Counted from the first letter of the stretch, positions 17,418 through 26,875 are shown. The stretch: DNA of 64,000 nt from Shewanella corallii (GCF_023349125.1 NZ_JAKIKT010000004.1:186001-250000); one strand, 5' to 3'. Translations and numbers: made by a program. The notes: a model not told the origin generated them from the letters alone.

Positions 17418-18371
17418 ATGAAATCAATCTGGATGATATTGCCACTCTGCCTGCTGAGTGCCTGTAGCCAGCAGCAAGCACCTCAGGCACTGGGTACCCT
17501 GGAACGTGACAGAGTGCTGCTGCGGGCCACCTCGGACGAGATTGTCACTGAATTGCCGGTACGGGAAGGCAGCATGGTTAAACAAGGAGAGCTGCTGCTC
17601 AGGTTCGACAGTCGCAAACAAACTGCGGTGGTTGCCATGGCCAGGGCTGAGGTCGCTAAAGCTGAAGCTTACCTGCTCAAAATGACCAATGGTGAGCGCC
17701 CGGAGGATATTGCCGCCGCCCAGGCTAATGTTGCCCGGGCCAAAGCTGCGCTCACAGAGGCGGAACTCAGCTTTAAACGTATCAGCCAGCTACGTAAAGA
17801 AAACCTCGCCAGCCCGGCAGAAAATGATAAAGCCCGTGCAGTCAGAGATCAGGCCGCAGCTGAGCTGGAGTCCGCCTCAGAGCAGTTGAGCAAACTGATT
17901 TCCGGCGTGCGGGAAGAGGATATCAATCAGGCCAGAGCCGCACTGGATGCCGCCATAGCCAAACTGGCGCTGGAGGAGAAGGTCCTTGGGGACCTCAGCG
18001 TACAGGCTACCCGTAACGGTCGTCTCGACAGCCTGCCATTCAACGTTGGCGAACGGGTGCCACTGGGCTCGGTCATCGTTGCCATTCAGGCCGATAACGC
18101 CCCCTATGCAAGGGTTTATGTGCCTGAGCCCTTTGTTGCCCGCCTGCAGATAGGTCAACGCCTGCCGGTCCATGTAGACGGCGTGGATACAGACTTTTCC
18201 GGCACTATTCGCTGGATAAGCACAGAGCCGGCATTCACCCCTTACTACGCCCTCAACGAACAGGACAGAGCCAGGCTCGTGTATCTGGCAGAACTGGATC
18301 TGGATGACAGCGCCAACAACTTGCCTACAGGCATTCCGGCTCAGGTGAGCCTGCCCGCCGGAGTACAATAA
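17418..18371 (+). CDS. HlyD/YbhG-type membrane fusion lipoprotein
   Basis: 317 residues. Lipoprotein signal with lipobox LSAC, the cysteine at residue 16 (MKSIWMILPLCLLSACSQQ). A biotinyl-lipoyl-like half (about 30-65, 'EGSMVKQGELLLRFDSRKQ') is split from its partner ('SVQATRNGRLDSLPFNVGERV') by a long coiled-coil hairpin (about 65-190, with two related 'GERPEDI/GVREEDI' turns). Likely the periplasmic adaptor of the ABC exporter encoded by the next two genes. The stop overlaps the next ATG (TAATG), so translation is coupled. Confidence 0.9.
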   Translation: MKSIWMILPLCLLSACSQQQAPQALGTLERDRVLLRATSDEIVTELPVREGSMVKQGELLLRFDSRKQTAVVAMARAEVAKAEAYLLKMTNGERPEDIAAAQANVARAKAALTEAELSFKRISQLRKENLASPAENDKARAVRDQAAAELESASEQLSKLISGVREEDINQARAALDAAIAKLALEEKVLGDLSVQATRNGRLDSLPFNVGERVPLGSVIVAIQADNAPYARVYVPEPFVARLQIGQRLPVHVDGVDTDFSGTIRWISTEPAFTPYYALNEQDRARLVYLAELDLDDSANNLPTGIPAQVSLPAGVQ

Positions 18372-19327
18372 TGAACAGGGAATTGGCTATTGACGCCACA
18401 GGGCTAACCAAGAAGTTCGGTGATTTCGCCGCGGTCAGTGAGCTCAGCCTTAAAGTCCCTGAAGGACAGATTTACGGTTTCCTCGGCCCCAATGGCTGTG
18501 GTAAATCCACTGCTATTCGTATACTGACCGGTTTGCTTACCCCCACCAAAGGCTCAGCTAAGGTACTTGGGATCGAAGTCCCCAAACAGGCGGAATTACT
18601 GCGACGCCAGATTGGCTATATGACCCAGAAGTTCTCCCTTTATGAAGACCTGAGTGTCAGTGAAAACCTGTCATTTATGGCACAGATCTTCAATCTGCCA
18701 CGGGATCTGGCTCGTTCCCGTATTACAGAGCTGATGGACACCTACCGCCTGAATGAACTGGCTAATCAGTTGGCCGGCACCATGAGTGGTGGCCAGAAGC
18801 AGCGGCTGGCACTGGCCTGTGCCTGTATCAACAAGCCCAAAGTTCTGTTTCTGGATGAACCCACCTCTGCCGTGGATCCCCAGAGCCGCAGGGACTTTTG
18901 GGAGCAGCTGTTTGATCTGTCTGAACAGGGCACCAGCATACTGGTCACCACCCACTATATGGACGAGGCCGAACGTTGCCATGGGCTGGCGATTATGAAC
19001 AAAGGTTGGATCTGCGCCGATGGCAGCCCTCTCGGATTGATGGATAAGATGCAGGCCAATGTGATTGAGATTGCCGGTAATGATCTCAGGGCCCTGAAGG
19101 ATAGACTGACCGCATTTGATGAGGTCAGCAGTGCTGCCCAGTTGGGTAACCGCCTGCGGGTTTTAATCGACAAGGCTCAGGCGGATCCCATAGGGTTTCT
19201 GCAAGCCACTCTGGGAGCAAATGAGCCATTACAGATGGAGCAGGTCCGGCCCAACCTTGAGGATGTCTTTGTCGACTGCACAGGCAAGCCTCTGCCCTCT
19301 TCCCCGGTTCAGGAGGCTGGCAAATGA
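18371..19327 (+). CDS. ABC exporter ATP-binding protein
   Basis: 318 residues. Walker A 'GPNGCGKSTA', Q-loop 'YMTQKFSLYEDLSV', signature 'MSGGQKQRLAL', Walker B 'VLFLDEPTSAVD', and switch His in 'TTHYMDEAERC'. The C-terminal extension (about 225-310) fits DrrA/YhiH-type export ATPases. One nucleotide-binding domain only, unlike the double NBD in YbhF. Middle gene of an operon with adaptor and permease; the ends overlap on both sides. Confidence 0.95.
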   Translation: MNRELAIDATGLTKKFGDFAAVSELSLKVPEGQIYGFLGPNGCGKSTAIRILTGLLTPTKGSAKVLGIEVPKQAELLRRQIGYMTQKFSLYEDLSVSENLSFMAQIFNLPRDLARSRITELMDTYRLNELANQLAGTMSGGQKQRLALACACINKPKVLFLDEPTSAVDPQSRRDFWEQLFDLSEQGTSILVTTHYMDEAERCHGLAIMNKGWICADGSPLGLMDKMQANVIEIAGNDLRALKDRLTAFDEVSSAAQLGNRLRVLIDKAQADPIGFLQATLGANEPLQMEQVRPNLEDVFVDCTGKPLPSSPVQEAGK

Positions 19328-20433
19328 ACATCAACCCCATGGAAAGCCTGAGCCGTATCTGGGCGATAGTCACCAAGGAGATCCGCCAACTGAAACGGGA
19401 TCGCCTCACCTTCGGCATGGTGGTCATGATCCCTCTGATTCAGCTTCTATTGTTTGGCTATGCCATTAACACCGATGTGCGCAACGTTCCCGTGGCGGTG
19501 GTGGATCAAAGCGGCAGTGCAGCCGGACGCTGGATAGTGGAAGCGATTAAGGTCACTCAGGTGGTAGAGGTCAAAACTCACTACGCACTGGTCGAACAGG
19601 CGCAAGACGCGATTACCCGGGGTGAGATACGCGCCGCTTTGGTACTGCCGCCGGATCTCACCAGCCGTCTGGCCAACAATCAAACCATAGGCCAATGGCT
19701 GGTTGATGGCTCAGATACCATGGTGGCTGGTGCCATACGTCAGCTGCGCAGCATGCCGCTGGATCAGATTACAGGCCAAAGCAGTAACCAGCCCCCTACT
19801 TTTGAAGTCGCCCTGTTTTATAACCCTGAGCAGAGATCTGCGGTCAATATTGTACCCGGCCTGATTGCGGTGATCCTGACCATGACCATGATTCTGTTCA
19901 CCTCAGCAGCCATAGTGCGGGAGCGGGAGAAGGGCAATCTGGAACTGCTGATCACAACCCCCATCAAGCCACTTGAACTGATGTTGGGCAAGATACTGCC
20001 CTATATTCTGGTGGGACTGGTGCAAATGGCAATAATTCTGGGGTTGGGCTACCTGATCTTCGATGTGCCGGTAAACGGCGATATTGGCCAGCTGCTGATG
20101 GGTACCCTGCTGTTTATCGCAGCCAGTCTGAGCCTGGGGCTCCTGATATCGACGCTGGCCAGGACCCAGTTGCAGGCAATGCAGATGACCATATTTGTAC
20201 TGCTGCCAACCATCCTCTTATCCGGCTTTATGTTCCCCTTCGAAGCCATGCCCAAACCCGCCCAATGGATCGCCGAGCTGCTACCTGGCACCCACTTTAT
20301 GCGCATTATCCGCGGCATTGTACTGCGAGGCGGGGATATGGCTGATATGGCGCCAGATGCTCTCTGGCTGCTGGGCTTTACCGCATTGGGTATAGTGCTG
20401 GCCTCTATGCGATTCAGCAAACGGCTGGATTAA
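19324..20433 (+). CDS. ABC-2 type exporter permease
   Basis: 369 residues. N-terminal transmembrane helix (about 28-46, 'MVVMIPLIQLLLFGYAI'), a periplasmic domain (about 50-180) containing 'VVDQSGSAAGR', then five more helices from about 184. 'AIVREREKGNLELLITTP' is the typical YhfG/YadH-type coupling motif and 'LPTILLSGFMFPFEAMP' the conserved late helix. ATGA overlap with the ATPase gene. It probably forms a homodimer. Exported substrate is unknown; relatives carry drugs or lipids. Confidence 0.92.
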   Translation: MNINPMESLSRIWAIVTKEIRQLKRDRLTFGMVVMIPLIQLLLFGYAINTDVRNVPVAVVDQSGSAAGRWIVEAIKVTQVVEVKTHYALVEQAQDAITRGEIRAALVLPPDLTSRLANNQTIGQWLVDGSDTMVAGAIRQLRSMPLDQITGQSSNQPPTFEVALFYNPEQRSAVNIVPGLIAVILTMTMILFTSAAIVREREKGNLELLITTPIKPLELMLGKILPYILVGLVQMAIILGLGYLIFDVPVNGDIGQLLMGTLLFIAASLSLGLLISTLARTQLQAMQMTIFVLLPTILLSGFMFPFEAMPKPAQWIAELLPGTHFMRIIRGIVLRGGDMADMAPDALWLLGFTALGIVLASMRFSKRLD

Positions 20434-20442
20434 TGCAGATAC

Positions 20443-20469
20443 AAAAACGGCGCCTGTGGCGCCGTTTTT
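20443..20469. terminator. Bidirectional terminator
   Basis: 12-bp stem AAAAACGGCGCC (20443-20454) with GGCGCCGTTTTT (20458-20469), loop TGT. It ends the ABC operon and the convergent RcsF-like gene. Confidence 0.95.
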
Positions 20470-20491
20470 GTTTCTCGACATCTGGGGAAGC

Positions 20492-20878
20492 TCAAGACTC
20501 TTTAATCTCATAAGCCAGGCCCACACACTCCCTGTAAACAGTGCACCCGGCATAGGTTTTACTACCGCACTCTTTTATCACCAATGCATTGCCGCCTAAC
20601 TTACGGGTTTGCAACCTCAGCGTATCCTTCATTGCCGATACTGTAGGGGCTGGCCGTCCTTCATGAATATCCCGCTCATCTCCGCAATAGGCCGTATCCA
20701 CCATACCCAGCGCAACATAATTGTGTTCGAACACTTCTGACTGCTGATAGATATCAACCACAGATGATTGAATTCTGGCCTGACCATACTCCCCCAAATT
20801 GGACGAGAAGCGCACTCCACCACATCCGCTTAATATCAGTCCAGCAGTTATCAGTATTAAAATCCTGGGTCTGTCCAT
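20492..20878 (-). CDS. rcsF: RcsF-like outer membrane stress lipoprotein
   Basis: 128 residues from ATG 20878; AAGGAG ends 5 bases upstream, which rules out the GTG at 20884 that overlaps it. Lipobox LSGC with Cys19. Four further cysteines at 65, 104, 112 and 118 match the four disulfide cysteines of E. coli RcsF in order and spacing (74, 109, 118, 124). The segment 'LGGNALVIKECG' is the RcsF core. In E. coli it senses envelope damage for the Rcs phosphorelay; no Rcs gene is visible here, so the signalling partner is open. Confidence 0.75.
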   Translation of the reverse strand: MDRPRILILITAGLILSGCGGVRFSSNLGEYGQARIQSSVVDIYQQSEVFEHNYVALGMVDTAYCGDERDIHEGRPAPTVSAMKDTLRLQTRKLGGNALVIKECGSKTYAGCTVYRECVGLAYEIKES

Positions 20879-20900
20879 GACCACTCCTTTTAGTAAATGA

Positions 20901-22271
20901 TTATTCTGTCGTCGCCTCAGCCTCTTTCTGCTTCTTAAAGTACTTGCGGGTCAGCTCAAATACCACAGGGCTAAGCAGCGCCAGTGCGATCAGGTTGGGG
21001 ATAGCCATCATGGCGTTCAAGGTATCTGCCAATAGCCAGATAAAGTCCAGCGAAGCAACAGCGCCAAGAGGCACCACCAGAGTCCAGATCAGACGGAATG
21101 GCTTAATCGCCTTAACACCAAACAGGTACTGCACACATTTCTCGCTGTAGAAACTCCAGCCCAGAATGGTGGTAAAGGCAAAGATAGCCAGCGCAATGGC
21201 AACGATGTAATTACCCATAGGCAGAGCGTGGGAGAAGGCGTAGGAGGTCAGCGCTGCACCATTCTCACCTGAGGTCCAGGCGCCGGAGACAACAATCGCC
21301 AGGCCGGTAATGGAACACACAATAATGGTGTCGATAAAGGTACCCAGCATAGCCACCAATCCCTGAGCAACCGGGTTGTTGGTTTGAGCAGCAGCATGAG
21401 CAATGGGCGCACTGCCCAGACCCGCCTCATTGGAAAACACGCCACGGGCCACACCGAAACGAATCGCCGCCCACACAGCTGCACCGGCAAAACCACCCTG
21501 TGCCGCAACCGGGTTGAAGGCACTTTCAATCACCAGGGCGAACGCCGCAGGCACTTCGGCAGCGTAGACCACCAACACAGCCAAACCGGCTGTGATATAA
21601 AAAACTGTCATCAGAGGAACCAGCTTACCGGCTACATCGGCAATACGCTTGATCCCTCCCATCAATACCATGCCCACCAACACCATCAGCACCAGGCCGG
21701 TCACCCAACCGGGCACACCAAAGTTGGAGTTCAATGCGTCTGCCACTGAATTGGACTGCACTGTATTACCGATACCAAAACCGGCAAAGGAGCCAAACAG
21801 TGCAAAGGCGGTACCCAGCCATGCCCACTTGGAGGAGAGACCATTCTTAATGTAATACATGGGGCCACCGACATGGTTCCCATGGTCGTCCACTTCACGA
21901 TATTTTACTGCCAGTACCGCCTCGGCAAACTTGGTGGCCATCCCCACCAGTGCGGTACACCACATCCAAAACAAGGCTCCGGGGCCCCCCATAAAAATGG
22001 CGGTCGCCACACCGGCAATATTACCTGTACCTATGGTGGCGGAGAGGGAGGTCATCAAGGCATTAAAGGGGCTGATCTCCCCTTTCATATTTTTATCTTT
22101 ATCGGGAATACGACCAGTCCACAGCAACTTGAAACCTTTACCCAGCTTGAGAATAGGCATCAACTTCAGGCCAATGGAGAGAAACAGACCCACACCAAGG
22201 ATCAGCACCAGCATGGGAGTGCCCCACACTATGCCATTTATCGTAGACACAAACTGAGTAATCGCTTCCAT
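20901..22271 (-). CDS. Alanine/glycine:cation symporter family protein (AGCS)
   Basis: 456 residues, polytopic inner membrane. Family markers: 'GNIAGVATAIFMGGPGALFWMW' style block (TM4 region), 'TKFAEAVLAVKYRE', 'ARGVFSNEAGLGSAPIAHAAAQT', and the N-terminal 'GTPMLVLILGVGLFLSIGL'. The Na+ or H+ coupled transporter imports alanine or glycine. The C-terminal tail is charged (YFKKQKEAEATTE). It lies 22 bases from the RcsF-like start, but the two sit on the same strand with the symporter first, so they may be cotranscribed. Confidence 0.9.
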   Translation of the reverse strand: MEAITQFVSTINGIVWGTPMLVLILGVGLFLSIGLKLMPILKLGKGFKLLWTGRIPDKDKNMKGEISPFNALMTSLSATIGTGNIAGVATAIFMGGPGALFWMWCTALVGMATKFAEAVLAVKYREVDDHGNHVGGPMYYIKNGLSSKWAWLGTAFALFGSFAGFGIGNTVQSNSVADALNSNFGVPGWVTGLVLMVLVGMVLMGGIKRIADVAGKLVPLMTVFYITAGLAVLVVYAAEVPAAFALVIESAFNPVAAQGGFAGAAVWAAIRFGVARGVFSNEAGLGSAPIAHAAAQTNNPVAQGLVAMLGTFIDTIIVCSITGLAIVVSGAWTSGENGAALTSYAFSHALPMGNYIVAIALAIFAFTTILGWSFYSEKCVQYLFGVKAIKPFRLIWTLVVPLGAVASLDFIWLLADTLNAMMAIPNLIALALLSPVVFELTRKYFKKQKEAEATTE

Positions 22272-22506
22272 TGCTTTCTCCCCGGCTATTCTTGTTATTG
22301 TCAGCTGTGGCGAACAGACTACAACGAACAGTTAACATTTGAAAAGCCCTGCGCACCAATCAAGAGTTCGCTGATATACCGGTGGCACACTCTATTCCCA
22401 CTTGCATCAAGCTTTAAAGAGGTACCTCTTTAGATGGATATTCCTTTTTCACAAAAGCGGGCTATAACAATAAAACAACAAAATAAAAGTTATTCCCGGA
22501 GCGCCC

Positions 22507-24060
22507 ATGAAAGACAAACCCATAGTCTCAGATAACAAGCCCATTAAAGTCAGTTTGGAAGCAGGTAAGGAGTATTATTTCTGTCGCTGTGGTAAATCCA
22601 AATCCCAGCCATACTGCGATGGCAGTCATGCCGGTACCGAATTTACCCCCAAAGCCTTTACCGCTGAACAGGAAGGTGACGCCTTTCTCTGCGCCTGCAA
22701 GCACACGGGCAATGCCCCTTTTTGCGATGGCACCCATACCCGATTCAAAGCCGATGATGTAGGAAAGGCAGGCCCGGGACCAGAGGCAATACACTCAGAT
22801 GAAAATGCGGCTCCTGCGCCGGTTGCCACAGCCGAAGAGCCTTTTGTTGAATATATCCATCAACTGGCCAAAGAGGGACTGAGCAAGCTGGGACACCATG
22901 GTCGTATGACAGCCATGGGGGTGCCCCGCACTCAACTGCCCAGCTGGGATGATATTCAGATTATGGTGGCACAAATGGCCACCAAACCTCTGCTGGAAGA
23001 TATCCCGGTCAGTACCGAACTTGTGATAGGTCCGGAGGCCAAAAAACCCCTGGTGCTGAAAATCCCACTGTTTGTCTCGGATATGAGCTTTGGTGCCCTG
23101 TCAGAGGAAGCCAAAACCGCACTGTCCAAAGGGGCAGAGTTGGCCGGTACCGGCATCTGCTCCGGCGAAGGGGGCATGTTACCCGAGGAGCAAGCCGCCA
23201 ACTCCCGTTATTTCTACGAACTGGCCAGTGCCATGTTTGGTTATAAAGAGGAGTTGCTGACCCGGGTACAGGCGTTCCACTTTAAAGGTGGTCAGGGTGC
23301 CAAAACTGGAACAGGTGGACACCTTCCCGGCGCCAAAAATATCGGCAAGATAGCCGAAGTTCGGGGTATAGATGCGGGTCATGATGCGGTGTCCCCGCCA
23401 ACCTTCAAAGACCTTCACTCTGTGGCTGACTTCCGCCGCTTTGCCGACAGAGTCAGAGCTGTTACTGGCGGTATCCCGGTGGGCTTTAAGCTCAGTGCCA
23501 ACCATATTGAGCGGGATATCCAGTTTGCTCTGGACGCCAGCGCAGATTACATCATTCTGGATGGCAGAGGTGGCGGCACAGGCGCTGCGCCTGAAATCTT
23601 CCGGGATCATATCAGTGTCCCCACCATTCCCGCTTTGGCCCGAGCCAGACGGTATCTGGACAGCGTCGGTGCCAGCGGCAGAGTAACCTTAATTGCCACA
23701 GGCGGCATGCGATTGCCAATGGACTTTGTCAAAGCCATGGCCTTGGGGGCCGATGGGGTAGCAGTATCCAATTCCGCTATGCAAGCCATAGGTTGTGTGG
23801 GCGCACGTATCTGTAACTCAAACAACTGTCCGGCCGGGATAGCCACTCAAAAACCTGAGCTCAGGGCCAGACTGAATGTGGATGCTTCTGCCGAACGCCT
23901 GTCCAACTTCTTTGCCGCCTCGGTGGAGTTGATGCAGGTAATGGCCCGGGCCTGTGGTCATGATCATCTCAATCAGTTTAATCGTAACGATTTGGCGACC
24001 TGGAACCATGATATGGCGCGCCTGAGTGGTGTCCGCTACTCGGGAGTGACGCTGGACTAA
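22507..24060 (+). CDS. Double CDGSH iron-sulfur module fused to a glutamate synthase (FMN) domain
   Basis: 517 residues. N-terminus holds two CDGSH sites: C26/C28/C37/H41 (FCRCGKSKSQPYCDGSH) and C62/C64/C73/H77 (FLCACKHTGNAPFCDGTH). After a linker (about 82-105, Ala/Pro/Glu-rich), residues 108-517 match the GltB-type FMN-binding barrel: 'SDMSFGALSEEAKTALSKGAELAG', 'GGQGAKTGTGGHLPG', 'ILDGRGGGTGAAP' and 'IATGGMRLPMDFVKAMALGADGVAVS'. The 3Fe-4S cysteines C430, C436 and C441 (CVGARICNSNNCPAGIATQ) are kept. It lacks the glutaminase domain, so it is an FMN- and Fe-S-dependent oxidoreductase of unknown substrate, with the CDGSH module as a probable extra electron relay. Confidence 0.88.
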   Translation: MKDKPIVSDNKPIKVSLEAGKEYYFCRCGKSKSQPYCDGSHAGTEFTPKAFTAEQEGDAFLCACKHTGNAPFCDGTHTRFKADDVGKAGPGPEAIHSDENAAPAPVATAEEPFVEYIHQLAKEGLSKLGHHGRMTAMGVPRTQLPSWDDIQIMVAQMATKPLLEDIPVSTELVIGPEAKKPLVLKIPLFVSDMSFGALSEEAKTALSKGAELAGTGICSGEGGMLPEEQAANSRYFYELASAMFGYKEELLTRVQAFHFKGGQGAKTGTGGHLPGAKNIGKIAEVRGIDAGHDAVSPPTFKDLHSVADFRRFADRVRAVTGGIPVGFKLSANHIERDIQFALDASADYIILDGRGGGTGAAPEIFRDHISVPTIPALARARRYLDSVGASGRVTLIATGGMRLPMDFVKAMALGADGVAVSNSAMQAIGCVGARICNSNNCPAGIATQKPELRARLNVDASAERLSNFFAASVELMQVMARACGHDHLNQFNRNDLATWNHDMARLSGVRYSGVTLD

Positions 24061-24067
24061 GGAAAAA

Positions 24068-24099
24068 AACGGAGGAACAGGTGTTCCTCCGTTCTTTAT
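24068..24099 (+). terminator. Terminator of the CDGSH fusion gene
   Basis: AACGGAGGAAC (24068-24078) with GTTCCTCCGTT (24083-24093), loop AGGT, then CTTTAT. Confidence 0.85.
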
Positions 24100-24274
24100 A
24101 AAACATTTCTAATCTCCATCCATTGATTCACAAGCATCAGGCCAAAATCGTTCAATATTTTTTCATAGTGTGATCTGCGAAGCTGGATCTCAGCGAACAC
24201 TTGTACGCATAATTTCTCCAACCCTACCACACGACCAATGACACATATCATTGGCATGACTCTGGAGTAACACT

Positions 24275-24613
24275 GTGAAAGCCAATCCGTGCCCTCAATG
24301 TGGTCAAGCTTTAGCTGAAAACTGTCTGACCTGCAGTAACTGTCACTGCGCTATGGGGCTTGACGCCCTGGCTGGCGTGGATCCCAACATCCGCATCAAA
24401 AACCAAAAACTGGCCGCCTGGTACGGTCTGCTATTAGGTGGTTTGGGAGTTCATAGATTCTATCTGGGTCAACATTTGAAGGGATCTTTATATCTGGCAT
24501 TCAGCTGGACACTGGTGCCGGTAGCACTGGGTTGGTTCGACGCTTTTAAAACCTTCCGTATGAGTCCTTTTACTTTCCAATCCAAGTACGCCCAACGCCC
24601 CCTGACCGCATAA
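24275..24613 (+). CDS. TM2 domain protein with N-terminal zinc ribbon
   Basis: 112 residues from GTG 24275, with GGAG about 9 bases upstream. Two CxxC pairs (CPQCG, CSNCH) form a zinc ribbon at residues 6-24. A TM2 domain follows at about 45-100: 'KLAAWYGLLLGGLGVHRFYLGQ' and a second hydrophobic helix ending in '...ALGWFDAFK', the typical pair. Function unknown; inner membrane. It stands alone. Confidence 0.85.
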   Translation: MKANPCPQCGQALAENCLTCSNCHCAMGLDALAGVDPNIRIKNQKLAAWYGLLLGGLGVHRFYLGQHLKGSLYLAFSWTLVPVALGWFDAFKTFRMSPFTFQSKYAQRPLTA

Positions 24614-24924
24614 CACCAGTGAGCTCCGGATTAGTCCGGGGCCTGCCCCCGTTAACCCCCGAAATCCTCCCGCCACCCATACTCTTATTTATAATAGGGT
24701 CAAATATATAACAAATCGTTATAAATAAATCATACAAAATGAAGCTCAAATAACCACGCAAACCTCACCAAAAAGCATTTAACTCCATATTAATTATTTG
24801 GTTAGAGGCAAAAACCAACAAAAAACCCTTTTAGTATTTAATTATGCCAGAGTCATGTTACAGTTAATTTGTAGTATAAATGTGAAAAATAAATTACAAG
24901 CCACTAACTACAAAGGAAGATGGT
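24614..24924. other. AT-rich intergenic region, 311 bp
   Basis: Very AT-rich compared with neighbours, especially from 24680. It probably carries the promoter of the secreted beta-helix gene; no operator, small gene or RNA was recognised. The AAAGGAAGA site before ATG 24925 is its ribosome site. Confidence 0.5.
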
Positions 24925-26829
24925 ATGAAGAAGACCACAGTAATACTGGCCCTGCTCAGCTTGCCCCTAGCCAACACCGCCATGGCATGCTCTCAGCCCA
25001 ATGCCTGCAGTGCAGGCAGCTCGTCGAGCTACTGTAAAATCACTCTGGCTAACTGGGGAGTTACAACAGGTAATACTGATAACAGCGCCTGTATGAAAAA
25101 CGCTGTTAATTTTGCCATTAACCAGTCAGGCAGTAAGAATGTCGATCTGGTGTTTGGCAGTGGTACCTATAAGTTCAAAGACCCTGTCTCTGTCAGCGTA
25201 AAGAGTAAACACTCCAACACTAACTTTACCTTTACCAACTCAAGAATCGCCGTTGCCGGTAAGACCTCGAATAAACAGATGACCATTCGTGGACAGGGCA
25301 TAGGTTCAACCACGCTGCAGTTCGTGGGCTTCAATGATGGTACGTCGTCAGGTCTGAATGGATTGAGTCTTTACAGCAGTAACAAAGTCGCCATTAACAA
25401 TATGTCGCTGACCTACGATAAATATCCATTTACCCAGGGTAAGTTCGAGCGCAACTCAATCAGCTCCAAGTCTGATGACACGGTTATTATCGCACTCGAC
25501 TCCGGATATGATGCCCCACAGCAGTTCATTCGCGACAATACAGATAAAAGCTATATTGTGACCTTCAAGGGAGATGTCACCTACGAGAAGGTGCCGTCTG
25601 ATCTCAAGTTCACCGCCTCCAGACACCTTGGTGGCAATCGCTACGAATTGTCCGGCCTTGATAAAACAACCCGCAGCTATCTGTATGACTACCACAGAGT
25701 CGATTCCAGTCTGAAAGTCGCCCTTTCACCTAAAGTCGGTGGCGAGTCGCTCTATTTCTTCAATAGCTCCAACGTCAGTGCCCAGAACATTGAAATCTCC
25801 AATGCACCAGCTGTTGCGGTAAGGGGGCAGAATGGTGGCAGCAATATCTCGCTGAATAACGTGAATTATAAGCGCAAGCGCATTGGCAGCTCAGTGGCGC
25901 CACTCATGGCAGGCACGGCGGGCGGTTATATTTTCCAGTCGATTCGAGGCGGTCTGAAGATCAGAAACTCCACTATTGACCATAATGCTGATGACTCCCT
26001 GGGACTGTTCGCCCGTGGTACAGATCTGCTGCGAGTATCCGGCAACACAGTCGATGTAAATGAGAAGAAGGCACAATTCATCAGCACAGGCGATGTGGTT
26101 GACCTGTACGACGCTGCAAACTCCAAAAAGAATGATAAGTCGCTGACAGTCAATGCGATTCAGAGCCTGGGGAATGGCAATATTCGTCTGACATTCAACA
26201 AGAATGTGAATAACTCAGTTGTCGGTGACTATATTGGTAGTCGTAACGCTACCATAGGCACCTCTGGCAATCGCTTCCTTATTGAAAACAATACCCTGCA
26301 ACACAACAAAGGCCGTGGGATCCGCAGTAATGCGTCTTATGGCGATATCCGCAATAACACTATCCGTCGCAACGGTAACGGTGGTATCTGGATGGGTGGA
26401 GATGCTGAGCATAACTCCCAGTGCAGCCTGAATGTCACCATCACGGGAAACAATGCGGTGCAGCAACTTCACGGCCCTGCCATTCTGGTTTACAACGCGA
26501 TCAAACATGATCCAAGCACCATGAAGTGCAACAAAAACCTGACTATTACCGGCAATACCATCAGTCAGCAGGCCAACTCAACCCCAGCGATCTTCATCGA
26601 CAATACCAATAACGCCACTATCTCAAACAACAACTTCCAGTCGGAATTTGGCTCAGCCAGTGCCGTAAAGAAAGTGTTGTACGAGAGATTGCGTACATCG
26701 GGAATCTCTGCCAGTCAGCGCAACAACACTGTGGTGCTGTCCAACTATGCTAAAAAACTGACCGTCAGTGGAAACAGCACGGCAAGCGGCAAAGGTACCT
26801 CCTACTCTAAAACCAGCAATACCCGTTAA
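24925..26829 (+). CDS. Secreted right-handed beta-helix protein, possible glycan-active enzyme
   Basis: 634 residues; signal peptide 1-21 (SLPLANTAMA before CSQP). Residues about 40-110 resemble pectate-lyase-type helix caps ('FGSGTYKFKDPV'). Middle and C-terminal repeats of the type 'FLIENNTLQHNKGRGIRSN' and 'GDIRNNTIRRNGNGGIWMGG' are parallel beta-helix coils. The run 'LKIRNSTIDHNADDSLGLFARGT' next to 'NKGRGIRSNASYGDIRNNTI' recalls the helix of GH110 alpha-galactosidases, which have 'DD' in a coil and 'RGI' further on. I cannot settle that without a profile search. No anchor motif, so it is likely periplasmic or secreted. It is rich in Asn/Ser and low in charge compared with neighbours. Confidence 0.7.
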   Translation: MKKTTVILALLSLPLANTAMACSQPNACSAGSSSSYCKITLANWGVTTGNTDNSACMKNAVNFAINQSGSKNVDLVFGSGTYKFKDPVSVSVKSKHSNTNFTFTNSRIAVAGKTSNKQMTIRGQGIGSTTLQFVGFNDGTSSGLNGLSLYSSNKVAINNMSLTYDKYPFTQGKFERNSISSKSDDTVIIALDSGYDAPQQFIRDNTDKSYIVTFKGDVTYEKVPSDLKFTASRHLGGNRYELSGLDKTTRSYLYDYHRVDSSLKVALSPKVGGESLYFFNSSNVSAQNIEISNAPAVAVRGQNGGSNISLNNVNYKRKRIGSSVAPLMAGTAGGYIFQSIRGGLKIRNSTIDHNADDSLGLFARGTDLLRVSGNTVDVNEKKAQFISTGDVVDLYDAANSKKNDKSLTVNAIQSLGNGNIRLTFNKNVNNSVVGDYIGSRNATIGTSGNRFLIENNTLQHNKGRGIRSNASYGDIRNNTIRRNGNGGIWMGGDAEHNSQCSLNVTITGNNAVQQLHGPAILVYNAIKHDPSTMKCNKNLTITGNTISQQANSTPAIFIDNTNNATISNNNFQSEFGSASAVKKVLYERLRTSGISASQRNNTVVLSNYAKKLTVSGNSTASGKGTSYSKTSNTR

Positions 26830-26848
26830 AAGAGAGTTCTCTTATCTT

Positions 26849-26875
26849 AAAAGGGCTGCACTGCAGCCCTTTTTT
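26849..26875 (+). terminator. Terminator of the beta-helix gene
   Basis: AAAAGGGCTGC (26849-26859) with GCAGCCCTTTT (26863-26873), loop ACT, then TT. Confidence 0.9.
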
